Assembly (NCBI GenBank): GCA_015680685.1
Contig: MNCI01004656.1
Span: 1,437,419 to 1,501,418, forward strand
Reading direction: 5' to 3'
Source of the DNA: Gnetum montanum
Taxonomy: Eukaryota > Streptophyta > Gnetopsida > Gnetales > Gnetaceae
DNA length: 64,000 nt
Shown here piece by piece: positions 33,013 to 43,790 of the stretch; the stretch's first letter is position 1; each line of letters begins with the position of its first letter. A model generated the notes under the pieces. The model made no database searches. It was not told the DNA's origin and saw only the letters and a program-made list of their open reading frames with translations. A program made the position numbers and the translations under genes.

Positions 33013-33028
33013 TTAGTCATGGGGAAGA
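33013..33028 (+). other. Internal polypurine-tract-like motif after integrase (F)
   Basis: TTAGTCATGGGGAAGA lies just after pol. It is the full-length reference for the junctions in elements 1 and 2. Confidence 0.6.
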
Positions 33029-35005
33029 TTGCCATCCATGCTAACCACTCAAGTGGCTCCTCAATGTTTTCAACCTTATTGTTTTACACATTTTTCATTT
33101 TACACCTTTTTGTTTTACATCTTTTTTTTATGTTATTAATCTTTTCTAATTTTTTATTTTACACCATCATTAGTATAATTGATATTTCTTGAATAATTCA
33201 TAATTTTTCAAAATTTTCTTTTATTTTGTGTGATTTTCTAACTTTTTGTTAATAAGTGCTAGGTACATTGGTAATGCGTTACTTGATGGTAGTATGTACT
33301 ATTTTTGTTATTTGATTGTTGGTGTCTGGTTTCTAGCTTTAAATTTCATTACAGATAATTAGGACATGGTTTCTTTTTCATGTAATAGGTAGTGAGTCCA
33401 CAACATCCACCAATCCACATATTCTATGGTTTTCCTTGTTTGGAAACATGTAGTTCCGTTTTCATTAATCAAACTTTAATAAAGTTGTGACTTTGGTAGT
33501 GTTTAGAATTGGGAAGGATTCAAAGGTTTGAACAAGGTGTAGCTTCAACAGGATTTCTTATTCTTTGTACTTTTCTGTTTGCTTGGGTGCATGTGTGTTT
33601 CCATGAATTTCTTACCATTCCATGCCAATCAATAAAAGAAGTTGAATAATTCCTTGCAGGGTGTGGTTCTCATAAAAAAAAAAGAGATTATGATTCAAAG
33701 CACATCCCTTAGATAAAATAAATGCATGTGTCTTTGCATGGTGTGGTTCTCATTTCAAAAAAAAATTAATGAAAATTCAAAGCACACCCCTTATATAGAA
33801 TAAATGGGCTACAAAAACTGGTTATGGTATTAGTCTCCTTTAACTAAGGTCCTTTCTCACTTCCTACCTATTCTCTAATAAGGAATAGTGGTTTTTCTAT
33901 TGGAGCACTCTTGTGTCTCAAGGGATGAATTGGTCTTAGAATGTCGATGCAAAGTCATTGAAAGTGGTTGTTTTGGTCTAGACTAAGGATGGGTCCTATC
34001 AAGTCATTTAACCACAAAATCCACAAGGAACTTTATGTGACCATAATGAGGAACTTCATTCCACTCTCTTACATCAATATATACCTTTCATATTTCACCT
34101 CACTACTAGTTTCATGTTTTGGTTTGATGTCTTGAATTGATGTGTTAGAATTTTTAGTTAGTTACTTCCGAGTCTTTGTACTTAATCTTTTATAACCATT
34201 AATCATCCATGGAGCCCACGGACTCTTTGGTTTGAAGTTATGCAAGGGCATAAAAGGCCTGTGCCTGCCTTGGGGAGGATCCACTTGCATATATTTTGGT
34301 TGGATTAATTAAATTCTTTACCCTTAGACATTTTTACAATCAAATTCTTTCTGTTTATCCCATCAAGGACATCCAATTGTACATATCTTCATAATAGTTT
34401 TTAGTGAATTCTTCTTTTCATTGTTGTGAATTCTTATACCATCTTCAAATATTTGCTTCTATAAAACTCTTTCAAATTTAATGGACTACTTATCTATTTT
34501 ATCCTATTTGTTAGCCTTCCTACTAACACTATAAAAGAAACTAATCTACCACAATCACAACTTAGCAGACTACAACCACTGATGAGGCAAGACATTTAAT
34601 AGTTATGTGTTACACATTGCATACTAATTCATGATTCTGCTTGTGATTGTAGTGGGAATCATGGACTGGAAGTGGGACTTTCTTCACCAAGGATGATGCA
34701 ATAGTACCAACAATGAGGACTATTCATGATCAAAGGATCTTCTCTCTCTTCCTCATTCTCCTGCTACCAAGAGGTGTTGGATGTCGATATTCTCCAAGGT
34801 GTTCACTCCTCTTCTCATGAACATCCATTGTTGTAAAAATTATAATTCCATATACTTGGGTGCTTAAATTCTATATGTCTATTTCATCTAACTTAGTTTG
34901 TCATGTAAGTCAATAATCACCTACCTACCCAATATGTGATATTGTAAGGAACTTGTTCCTCCTCTTCTTCACTCGAGGATGAATTTTCATTTAGTCATAG
35001 GGGTA
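33029..35005 (+). other. Post-pol noncoding region of element F
   Basis: Two partly duplicated segments near 33640-33810 repeat 'catggtgtggttctcat..aattcaaagcacacccctta'. TACTAAT (34622) and TTGTAG (34647-34652) form a splice-site remnant, followed by a short ORF2-start remnant. TTTAGTCATAGGGGTA before the LTR is the 3' polypurine tract. No complete gene. Confidence 0.65.
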
Positions 35006-35840
35006 TGATGAATCACTATTTTGTGTTAGTTATGACATCAGAGCTTAGATCCAATAATGGATATTTGACATCAACGTATATTCCCCAAGCCTATAAATAC
35101 CATGCTTGGGCTCTTGTTTTAAGTAAGTTTTGAAAAGTCTTAGTTTTCAGTTTTCAAGTAGAGTTGCAAAGTTCTTGCTATTTATTTTTCTTAGAGTTGG
35201 AATATTTTCTAATTTCCTATAGAAGGAGTCTTAAGGTGTATGGTTTTTTGTTTGAACATTGATGTACCTGAGTGTAGTAGTGTGACAGGAATAAAATGAA
35301 CTCTTTTGACAATCCTTACAACATTAAGAATTTCTTAATATTTTCTTTAATGCATTCTACATTCTTGTTCTTTACTTTAATAGATTTTATTAAGCAATTT
35401 ATTTCCAATAATTAATGAACACAAGCACAACCACTTTGAGCATTCATATAGTACTTGGCAACCCAGCAACGTTTAACATTTGGTAGCCTAGTAGTGCTAT
35501 ATGTGTTCAGGATGTGTCTAGGAAAGTGGAGCGGTTACTTATGTTAGGTTGGGTAGGTAATCGACATTAGTTTTAATCTACTCTACCCTTTATTCTTGTT
35601 GTAGTTGATTACATCCATAAAACATAAAATGATTAAAATTCATATACCTCAATTACTCTTAAAACATACCCTTGAGCCTCACAAGTGTAGTTGGGAAAAG
35701 AACAAACATTTTCAACACCATTTCATTTCCTAGAGGAACTAGTGTATGAGATAACTATAGGTCCATGAAATTTGATTGGATCACATGTAATGCCTTAGTG
35801 ATCTTTATGGTTAGGCACAGGGGCAACTTACCACTCATCA
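35006..35840 (+). repeat. 3' LTR of element F
   Basis: 835 bp, TGATGAATCAC...ACTCATCA. CTATAAATA at 35091-35099. The upstream palindrome seen in the 5' LTR is lost here. Confidence 0.88.
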
Positions 35841-35845
35841 AAGAT

Positions 35846-37272
35846 CAAGAATAGTTTAGTTTCCTACTTAGTGTAGGCTATTTTAAAGGCACTTGGGTTG
35901 CCATAAACTAGGGATAGTCTCGCTAAGATTCTAATATAAGTAGATCTTGGAATCAAGAAAGAAAGGATATAATGGTGTTATGGAATCTATTGTAAATATT
36001 TTGGTGCACTTACACCAATGAAAACAATTTACTATAAGATTATGGCTTTTTACCTTAATCCAACAGTGAGGCCAAGCAAGATCATTGCCTTCTCTACCCC
36101 TATGTCTGCCACTCCAAGCAATAGATTGCATATCAACCTTCCATGGATAATCTATATTGAGATAGAAAAGCACTTCAAGAAGAATGAACATGAAAGGAAG
36201 GTACTTTCCTTGTCATGATTCATTAGAAAACAATGTCAAATGGGAGGAATAACCTACTATACAAATGAAAATGTCCAACATGCTCCATCAACTAATTGGA
36301 TGGAAATGATGAAGGAGAAATTTCTTACAAAAGTCATCCAAGAAGAGGAGTAGCAACCACCACCTCCACCACCCACAAATAAAGTAGTATTGCTACAACA
36401 TAACTACAACCTAGTTGGAGTTGCTAGATGCAATGGGTGAGAACATCATTTTGTAGGGGCAACTCAAAACAGCCAAAGGGCTAAATGAATGCTTGGATGT
36501 GGAGGTTGCCAAACTAAGAGCCAAGATTGCTAATCCTACATTACTCAACCCAACACTAACAAAGGATGAAGCTCTTGAATAGCTTCACATAAGATTGAAA
36601 GGGGTTAAGGATGTGATGGAGGTTGCAGTGTTCTATTGATTCTTTGAAGAGGCCACTCAACATAAAATTCAGAAGGCCTTGAATTGGATCTGCCAGGAGA
36701 ATGTACAATTAACCGTAAAGAATCATTGCATATAAAATGTTGATGTGTAAAAACATTAGATGATAAATTTCATTCATTAACAACAAGAGAAACTAACTAA
36801 ATTAAACACTAAGCTGAGGAGATTAGCAACAGAAAATAGAAACCTCTCTATAGAGGAGGTCCATGCACTTTGCCAGAAGATTACAATCAAAGTAATTGCT
36901 TGGAAATCAAAGGCTCTAAAATTTAAGGAAGTCAAAAATCACTATAGAGATAAAGTTAATCTACAAAAAGAAGTTAATGAAAAGCACATCTAGTTGGCAA
37001 AAAGAAACGTAAATGAGACCCTTTAGTAGCCCAACTAAGGAAGAGAGGTATGGCAGCCTATTGTTGATGGGATGGATGCCTACAACAAGGTAGAGATCCA
37101 CATGAAGGAGTTGTAGATTTAGAACATGATAGAATACATAGAGCTTGTGAATCTTCAATATACAAATATGGCTATGCTAACTATTGGATGACCATGGTAT
37201 GAATTGGAGAAATAAGTGGACAGCTCATACTTATTATACAAGGTAGAATTTAAGCACTACAAGGACACCAAG
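35846..37272 (+). pseudogene. Element E ORF2, middle segment
   Basis: Continues in phase from 12671 after removal of F and one AAGAT copy. LTPMKTIYYKIMAFYLNPT and the downstream FIRKQC..GGITYYTN align with the element 1 ORF2 domain. A Pro run (PPPPPP) near 36360 marks the linker, then a Lys/Glu-rich coiled-coil-like part. Stops are numerous and some segments from about 36430 may be shifted. It is cut by element T at 37272. Confidence 0.72.
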
Positions 37273-38657
37273 TGTGTTGTCCAAAATCGTCGATGTAAGG
37301 TTGGAAGGAAATGAATGCTGAAAGATCTCCAGAGAGATACAGACAACCTTGCCTTCACGTGAGCGCACACTGGAGAAAAAAAATGAAGGCAAGGTGCCTT
37401 GGATGATCTACACGTAGATCAACCAAGGACTTCCCTGAGTGTACGCTATTTCCTGCGCTGGGGTTATCATCACAAATGTAGAATAGAGAAAATAGCAGAG
37501 TGTAACGAACGTAGCAGAGCGTAATGAACGTAACAGGGCGTAACGAAAGTAACAGGATGTAAACATAAACAGAATGTACACAAGAAGAAACAATAGAATG
37601 GAAAATGCAGAAAAATAAATTAGAATAAGACAATCGATGGAAAAAATGAAACTGTATTGTATTAATTGAAAAAAATGTGCATTGGTCAAAACGTAGTTGC
37701 GTTGCAAGTCAGACATCAAGGCCCAATGCGTGGTGTTTGAAGGCACTGGGAATCACGTGTGTCCGGGCTCAGGATTGCTGGTTTCTTGCTAAATTTCTGC
37801 GAACATTTGCCCACTCCCTTTATGTGTTTGAGTAGGGTATTTATCTACTTGTCTTGGGTGTAGGAATGAATCAGATCAGCAGCTGCGAGATGCAAGAAAA
37901 ACGGATCACATGATAGGTGTACATGGGAAAAACTATGTTCTATACCAAGTGCATTGTATCTTAGAACGCAATCTATCTTATGCCCATGGAAGTAGCATAA
38001 GAGCTTAGAAAATTCACAAATTGCAAATCTTACAATGAACATTAACAATGAATTCAAAATTTGATTCCGGCTCACTTGGATTGGCTGCTGGATCTTGCCT
38101 TGGCATGTTTTTGGCATGTGTATGATACATTCTAGGCCATTTTTGGCAGCTCACACTGGGCTCATTCTTTTAGCATGAGCTGGGTGTGACCTGGGCATCA
38201 ACATGAGCTGGGCATGAGCTAGGTGTGACCTTGGTGTGAGCAGTGAAAATAGTGTATTTTTGAGCCCAAAATCAGGATTCTGAGGGCTGGGGACCTCAAG
38301 CAACCATTAGTGGAGATCATAGGGGATCCTTGTGCTCAATTTCGGCATGTTTTGGCTTAGTTTCAAGGTTCCAAAAGTTGGTGATGCTGAGCCTTACACT
38401 GTGCAGCATAAGAAAATGTAACCAAAGTGTACCCAGTGAAGACGAAGTATTTTGAGCTCAAAACCTTTGATTTTGGGTGCCAAAAACTGGTGCAGTTGCC
38501 TATGGATCCCAGGGGGACCTTGCCTATTGAATCATGAACCATCGAGAGCTGTTTTGGAGGTGTCCAAGCTTGGTCATGATGTACTTATGTTGGGCAACAA
38601 CATGGCTTAGCTTGAATTTTGTTTGAAAGTGTTAGGCCAAAATTTTGTCGTGTTTCA
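37273..38657 (-). repeat. 3' LTR of element T
   Basis: Collinear with 51691-53100. Contains GCGTAACGAACGTAACAGG-type repeats (about 37495-37570) and GGGCATGAGCTGGGTGTGAC-type repeats (about 38165-38245). Confidence 0.92.
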
Positions 38658-38677
38658 TTGGCCCATCTTTTTTGACG
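38658..38677 (-). other. Polypurine tract of element T
   Basis: On the minus strand AAAAAAGATGGGCCAA immediately precedes the 3' LTR start TGAAAC. Confidence 0.8.
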
Positions 38678-40130
38678 TCTGGAGGAATCTACCCGAGAGG
38701 CGTTGACAAAGAAGTACAAAACACCACGAGCAACCGGGTATCAAGCATTGTCCATCGGCACTTGGCCAGATGTCATCGTACCGTATTCAGAAGTACATGG
38801 GATCGGGAAATGAGGTTTTGAGATATATAGGGAGGTGTGTTACCATGAGATCAGGGATTGACGAAGGGATGTTTTTGTTTAATTGTGGGAAGAGTAATGC
38901 TCTTGTGTGCATCACATCATGTTGGTCCTTATCAATAGCCAGTATCTAGCAGACTTGGGACCAAGGCATGGGATGTGCGTCCTTCGGAAGAACGAGACTC
39001 TTGTATCCTATTTAAGAGAACTCATTGTCACAACCAAAGCCATGAAGTAAGGTGGTGTGTTCTTTGGAGAAACAGAACCCTTATTAAGTATCAAAGGGAA
39101 CCCGTTGTCAAATAGCCAAAGCCACGCGATGAGATGCAATATGATTGTTTGAGACACGAGCGTTTTTTTCCAAGACAAGTACCTTCCCGCTTGGGGCTTG
39201 TATGGGAAGTGTCAATGGTCTTGTGATGGATTTTTCTCTTTGAGTTTTTCTTTGTTTTTTTTTAAAAGAGCTTGCTTTCAGTTTTGTACTTGTGTTTGTG
39301 TCATGTGCTATGCATCGTTTTGTGTTTCCATTGTTTGCAGAGTTACAGTGAGCAACAACGCATCTAGAATTTTGGGGATGAATGGGATGTATCAAGGGGT
39401 GTAACTAAATAGAGTAGAGAGAACATGTTAGGGAGTAAGGGATGTTTGAGGAACTGGGAATGTACTTGTGAATGGTTTTATTAACCTGGTTACATGTATC
39501 AAGAACAATGTGGTACCTTGTCATCGTGATGAAGTGCATTCATGTACGAACATCTCTGGGTGTTATCCTACAAACACAACTCCAAGAGGACAAGAAAAAC
39601 ACAAGAAAATGAGTTAGCTTAACACTTTAACATGGATTGCAACTGATGGGATGGAACACCACGTGTAACCACAGGCACACAAGATTGAGCAATAGCAATG
39701 TTGTCGAAGGCCATGTGATGAATTCATTGAGCAGGTTAATGATGACATGTCGTTTGACTTCAGCTACATATTGGTAGGCCATTGAAGAAGTTCCCAGTTT
39801 ATATTCTTGGCAGACTCTCATGGATTAGTTTTATGTAATAACCCATTGGACGTTGCTAGTTTAGCGTCATAGTGGATGATGCCATGCTAGTTTATAGTCT
39901 TAGTGGACTCTGGTGAATGAATGTGATAGTTTAGTGTCATGTTGGACAGAGCTCTGTGGTGTCAGTTTACCATCATGATGCCAGGACGTTCTGTGGTACT
40001 AGTTTTAAGTCATAGCTCTGGGACTGTTCTATGGTATCAGTTTTAGGTTGTGATGCCAGGACTGTGTGTGGTGGTGTTAGTTTTAGGTCGTGATGCCAGG
40101 ACCATGACGTACCTTGGGATCATTATACAT
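38678..40130 (-). other. Region between integrase and 3' LTR of T
   Basis: No recognised gene on either strand. A degenerate repeat of AGTTTTAGGTCGTGATGCCA-type units occupies about 39850-40110. An open frame on the plus strand (39198-39404) is Phe/Cys-rich and unconvincing. Confidence 0.6.
39850..40110. repeat. Degenerate minisatellite after integrase of T
   Basis: Repeated TAGTTTTAGGTCGTGATGCCA and variants at about 45-60 bp intervals. Similar to the AGTTTAAGGCCAT repeats at 43701-43790 and 46584-46795. Confidence 0.65.
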
Positions 40131-41330
40131 AGAATGGTTTTAGGTACATGTGATTCATAGGATTGGCCAATTCGTTTCCATCCATGTCGGCGAGCTTGAA
40201 TGCCCCATTTTCATAGTCTTTAGTGACTAAGTAAGGTCCTTTCCAGTTGGCTGAGAATTTATCTAAGTGTTCGCGGACCACCTTGAGAACTAGGTCACCT
40301 TCCTTGATCGGCCTCTTATGTGGATCATGTTGATGACATTGTTGTTGTTGTCTCTGGTACCATTCGATTTGATCAAGTGCTCATACCCTTTCTTCCTCCA
40401 TCGAGTCAAGAGCAGCGATGCGTAGTTCGTTTTTTTGGCTTTCATCAAGGAGACTAGAGAGCATTATCCGCAGTGAGGGAACTTGTAACTCCAAAGGTAA
40501 GACAGCTTCAGATCCGTATACTAAGCTATATGGTGTTTTACCTATGGACGTTCGGTGCATTGTTCGGTATGCCCATAGTGCATAGATTAACTGCTCGTGC
40601 CATTGTCTTTTGCTCTGATTCAGCATTTTCTTGAGCACCATGATAATCATTTTATTTGTAGATTCTACTTGGCCATTGCTCTGCGGGTAATAAGGTGATT
40701 AAAATGAATGTTTAATACCTAGGCTTTCATAGAAGTTTTTAGTATCTGTACTACTAAATTGTGGCCCATTATCAGTGACTATGGTCATTGAAGTACTAAA
40801 GTGGGTTACAATGTTTTCCAATACGAAGTTGCAGATATGTTTAGACGTGGTTTTCCTAAGGGGAATAGCTTCCACCCATTTTGTGAAGTATTCGGTCGCA
40901 ATGATGATGAAGCTATGTCCTGCTGAGGATGGTGGTGTTATAGGGCTAATGATGTCTAATCCCCATTTTTGGAATGGCCATGTGATTTGGATAATATGCA
41001 ACTCATTAGGTGGTACGTGTATCAGGTTACCATGTATTTGGAAAATGTTGCATTTCTTGACCCTGGAGAAGCAATTGTACTCCATGTGTGGCCAGTAATA
41101 GCCTAAACATCTGATTTTCGTTGCTATTGCTTTGGGTGCTATATGCCCTCCGCACAGTCCTTCATGAACCTATTCTACAATCGTTTGGCCATCGATGCTA
41201 CTGACGCATGTCAAAAGAATGCCTTCATAGGACTTGCGACACAAGATGTCTCCTATTAATGCATATTGCCTAGAGCATTTTTCGCACTACATCCTTTTGA
41301 GCACTCGTCAGATGTTGTGGTGGTTCGCCT
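40131..41330 (-). pseudogene. Element T integrase
   Basis: Minus-strand frame with few stops. Zinc-binding part VHEGLCGGHIAPKAIATKI then LGYYWPHME. Core: WGLDIISPITP (Asp), VTDNGPQF (Asp), GQVESTN (Glu), WHEQLIYALWAYRTMHRTS, GKTPYSLVYGSEAVLPLE. C-terminal WKGPYLVTKDYENGAFKLAD. Clean pieces: 40699-41085 and 40381-40650. All three catalytic residues are readable. Confidence 0.88.
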
Positions 41331-41399
41331 CATAGAAGGTACTCTTTTATGTCGTCGTACCACTCTATTGCTTGTGTAGTGCTGACGGACACTATGGGT

Positions 41400-41890
41400 A
41401 TTTCATCAAGGGCATTGTTCATGGGTTTGGCACAATTTGTTATGGAACTAGGCAACGCATGGAGCATCTCAGGTGTCATGTTTAGGGCTAGTGTGGCAAG
41501 TGCATCAGCAATGGTATTTTCGTTCCTAGGAATATGTTGCACGTCTACGTTGATTAGTCATTTTAATAAGTGTTTAGTCAAGTCACAGTATGGTTGCAGA
41601 TGCAGAGCTTTACATGCGTAGATCTCTGTGACTTGATTAACTACCAACTATGAGTCACCTCGAACTACAAGACATGTGATTCCCGAAGTTAGTGCTGCTA
41701 TAAGACCTCTAAGAAGACCTTCGTACTCTTCCACATTGTTGGTGCAAGGGAAGTTTAGTCGATAGGCAAAGGGGAAAATTTCTTTCGAGGGATACGTTAT
41801 GATGGCTGTAGCACTTCACCCTCAGGAAGTGGATGCTCTGTCAAAGTACAGGATGACATCATAGTTATCGGGCACTACGTCTATGCTGTT
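41400..41890 (-). pseudogene. Element T archaeal-type RNase H (aRNH)
   Basis: A second RNase H between the gypsy RNase H and integrase, as known in Tat-lineage elements: YFDRAS (Asp), NNVEEYEGLLRGLIAAL (Glu), LVVRGDS (Asp), IPRNENTIADALATLAL (Asp). Only a few stops. The clean piece 41330-41542 covers the C-terminal part. Confidence 0.85.
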
Positions 41891-41929
41891 AATGTCTTTG
41901 TCAGGGAATTCAAGGTTGATCATTGCTTG

Positions 41930-42480
41930 ACCTCATTTTGGTGATGCAGTCAGCTGATTGGCTATTTCTTGACACTTAGTAGAGGATTGGGCAACATAAT
42001 GCAGGTCAAACTCTACAATCATCGCCTTCCATCTAGCTAATCTACTTGACTCATAGATGTTTTTGGTGATAGCTTGGAGCACGTTATCTTTGCAAATGAT
42101 ATTGACTTGGTTGCGGAAGAGGTAATGCCACCACTTTTTTAAGGAAAATACAAGGGCGAAGCATGATCTCTCCACGTCATTGTATCATTATTCGTGGGTA
42201 AAAAAGGTGTGACTTAAATAGTAAATGGGGATCTCAGCTCCATCTTCTCATTTTTGGCAAAGCATGGATGCAATAGATGTATTGGATGTCACGAGGTAGA
42301 TGTAAAAAAGTTTATCACTTTATGGGGGATGAACTGTTGGCAGTTGAGCCAATTCCATCTTTATGCTTTCAAAGGCTTCTTGGCATTGTTGAGTCCATTG
42401 AAAATGGATGTTCTTTCGTAGCAAGTGTTGCATGGGTTTCAGCTTATCTGTTAGTTTTGTGATAAAGCGTCTGATGAATT
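41930..42480 (-). pseudogene. Element T gypsy RNase H
   Basis: ERSCFALVFSLKKWWHYLFR, ARWKAMIVEFDLHYVAQ and KCQEIANQL match the RNase H downstream of Tat RT. The N-terminal part is interrupted. Confidence 0.78.
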
Positions 42481-43620
42481 GCAGTCTACCTTACAGACCA
42501 TGTAATTCAGTAATGTTCCTAGGTGGTTGCATGCTAGTTATTGCTCTAACCTTATCGGCGTCTACTCGTATTCCTGTCTCGGAGACTATGAAGCCAAGCA
42601 TTTTTCCCGTCTTAACTCCAAAGACACATTTCTTTGGGTTAAGCCTAAGGTCGTATTTGAGACAACGTTTAAGTACCAAGTCTAAATGCTTTGCATGTTC
42701 TTTGGTTATTTTGGACTTGACCGTGATGTCGTCTACATAATCATTAAGCGAATCAAGCATGTAATCGCTAAATATATATGTCATCACTCGTTGATATGTG
42801 GAACCCGATTTTTTAAGACCGAATGACATCATTGTATAACAGAACATGCCCCAAGGTATCATGAAGGTCATTCTGAGTTGGTGTTCTGGGTTGATCCTGA
42901 TTTGGTTGTATCCCAAAAATTCGTCCATAAAGGATAATAATGCATGGCCAGCGGTTGGGTCAACGAGTTGGTCAATACTGGGTAGCGAGAAGTCATCCTT
43001 TATAGTGGCTACGTTGAGGTCACGGAAGTCAATACATATGCGAATGTTGTTGTTCTTCTTAGGGACTACAACAATGTTGGATACCCAATCAGCATAGTCA
43101 ACAGCTCTGATGAAACCGGCCTAATAGAGCTTCGTGATTTTGTTACGAACTGCCAACGCTACCTCAGGCCCAACCTTTTGTGCTTTTTGCTTTACTGGTC
43201 TAAGTTTTTCATCGAGGATGATGTTATGCTGGATGATGCGAGGGTCCAACCCTGGCATATCGGTATACGACTAAGCAAATGTTTTGATATTATTCTTCAG
43301 CACTTGTGTAATGTCATTGGCAATTTGCGGATCTAGTAGAGTACTTAGTTTTAATGTTTTAACCTCGCCACTAGACATGGTGATGGGGACTTCGACGATG
43401 GGGTCCTCAATGATGGTGTCTGCTTCTAAGTCCAAAGTCTTAGTCATATCTCTTAGGTAGTCTGGTGTTCCTTGAGTGGATGCCACGAAATTGTCATAAA
43501 TTGATGATGAATCTAGATCAATGGATTCTAGATTGACTTCTCATTGAATGATCCCATGTGGTCCATTGATAGACAACGTTGAAAAGAGGTTCTCGCTATC
43601 CATATGCTTGTTCCTGCCAA
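42481..43620 (-). pseudogene. Element T reverse transcriptase and upstream linker
   Basis: The linker (clean piece 43271-43486) leads into RT: GFIRAVDYADWVSNIVVVPK, NIRICIDFRDLN, SFMDEFLGYNQI (catalytic Asp), MTFMIPWGMFCYTMMSFGLK, TYQRVMTYIF, YVDDITVKS (catalytic Asp-Asp intact), LNPKKCVFGV, GKMLGFIVSETGI. The clean piece 42491-42928 is 145 codons. Both the YVDD box and the FMD Asp remain. A start near 43610 (MDSENLFS) is plausible for a separate pol ORF. Confidence 0.88.
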
Positions 43621-43700
43621 TTTAAACAACATTTTCTCGATGATGAAGGTTTAAATGTAGATAAGTTTCACATGATTAGTCTAACAAAATTGTGAATGTA

Positions 43701-43790
43701 ATGGCAATTTAAGGCCATACCGGGCTGATAATGTGGCAGTTTAAGGCCATACCGGGCCATAGTATGGCAGTTTAAGGCCGTACCGGGCCA
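43701..43790. repeat. Minisatellite at pol-side edge of the T spacer
   Basis: Three units of GGCAGTTTAAGGCCATACCGGG at about 30-35 bp spacing. Confidence 0.8.

Larger units (their letters stand above)
12672..35840 (+). mobile_element. Element F: Athila-like LTR retrotransposon with pol, interrupted by G
   Basis: LTRs at 12672-13534 and 35006-35840, with a perfect 5-bp target duplication AAGAT (12667-12671 and 35841-35845). The primer site follows the left LTR and the polypurine tract precedes the right one. Its own order is gag (split by G), protease, RT, RNase H, integrase, noncoding region, splice-acceptor remnant, LTR. ORF2 is reduced to a short remnant. RT carries Athila-type features (MPFGLCN, VFMNDLCTYG at the YxDD site, GHKIS..GIEID). 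Its own sequence is about 10 kb. All coding regions contain stops. Confidence 0.9.

Noticed and set aside
39198-39404. Antisense ORF between integrase and 3' LTR of T
   Set aside because: Composition-driven Phe/Cys-rich frame with no similarity recognised, although Tat relatives can carry extra ORFs there.
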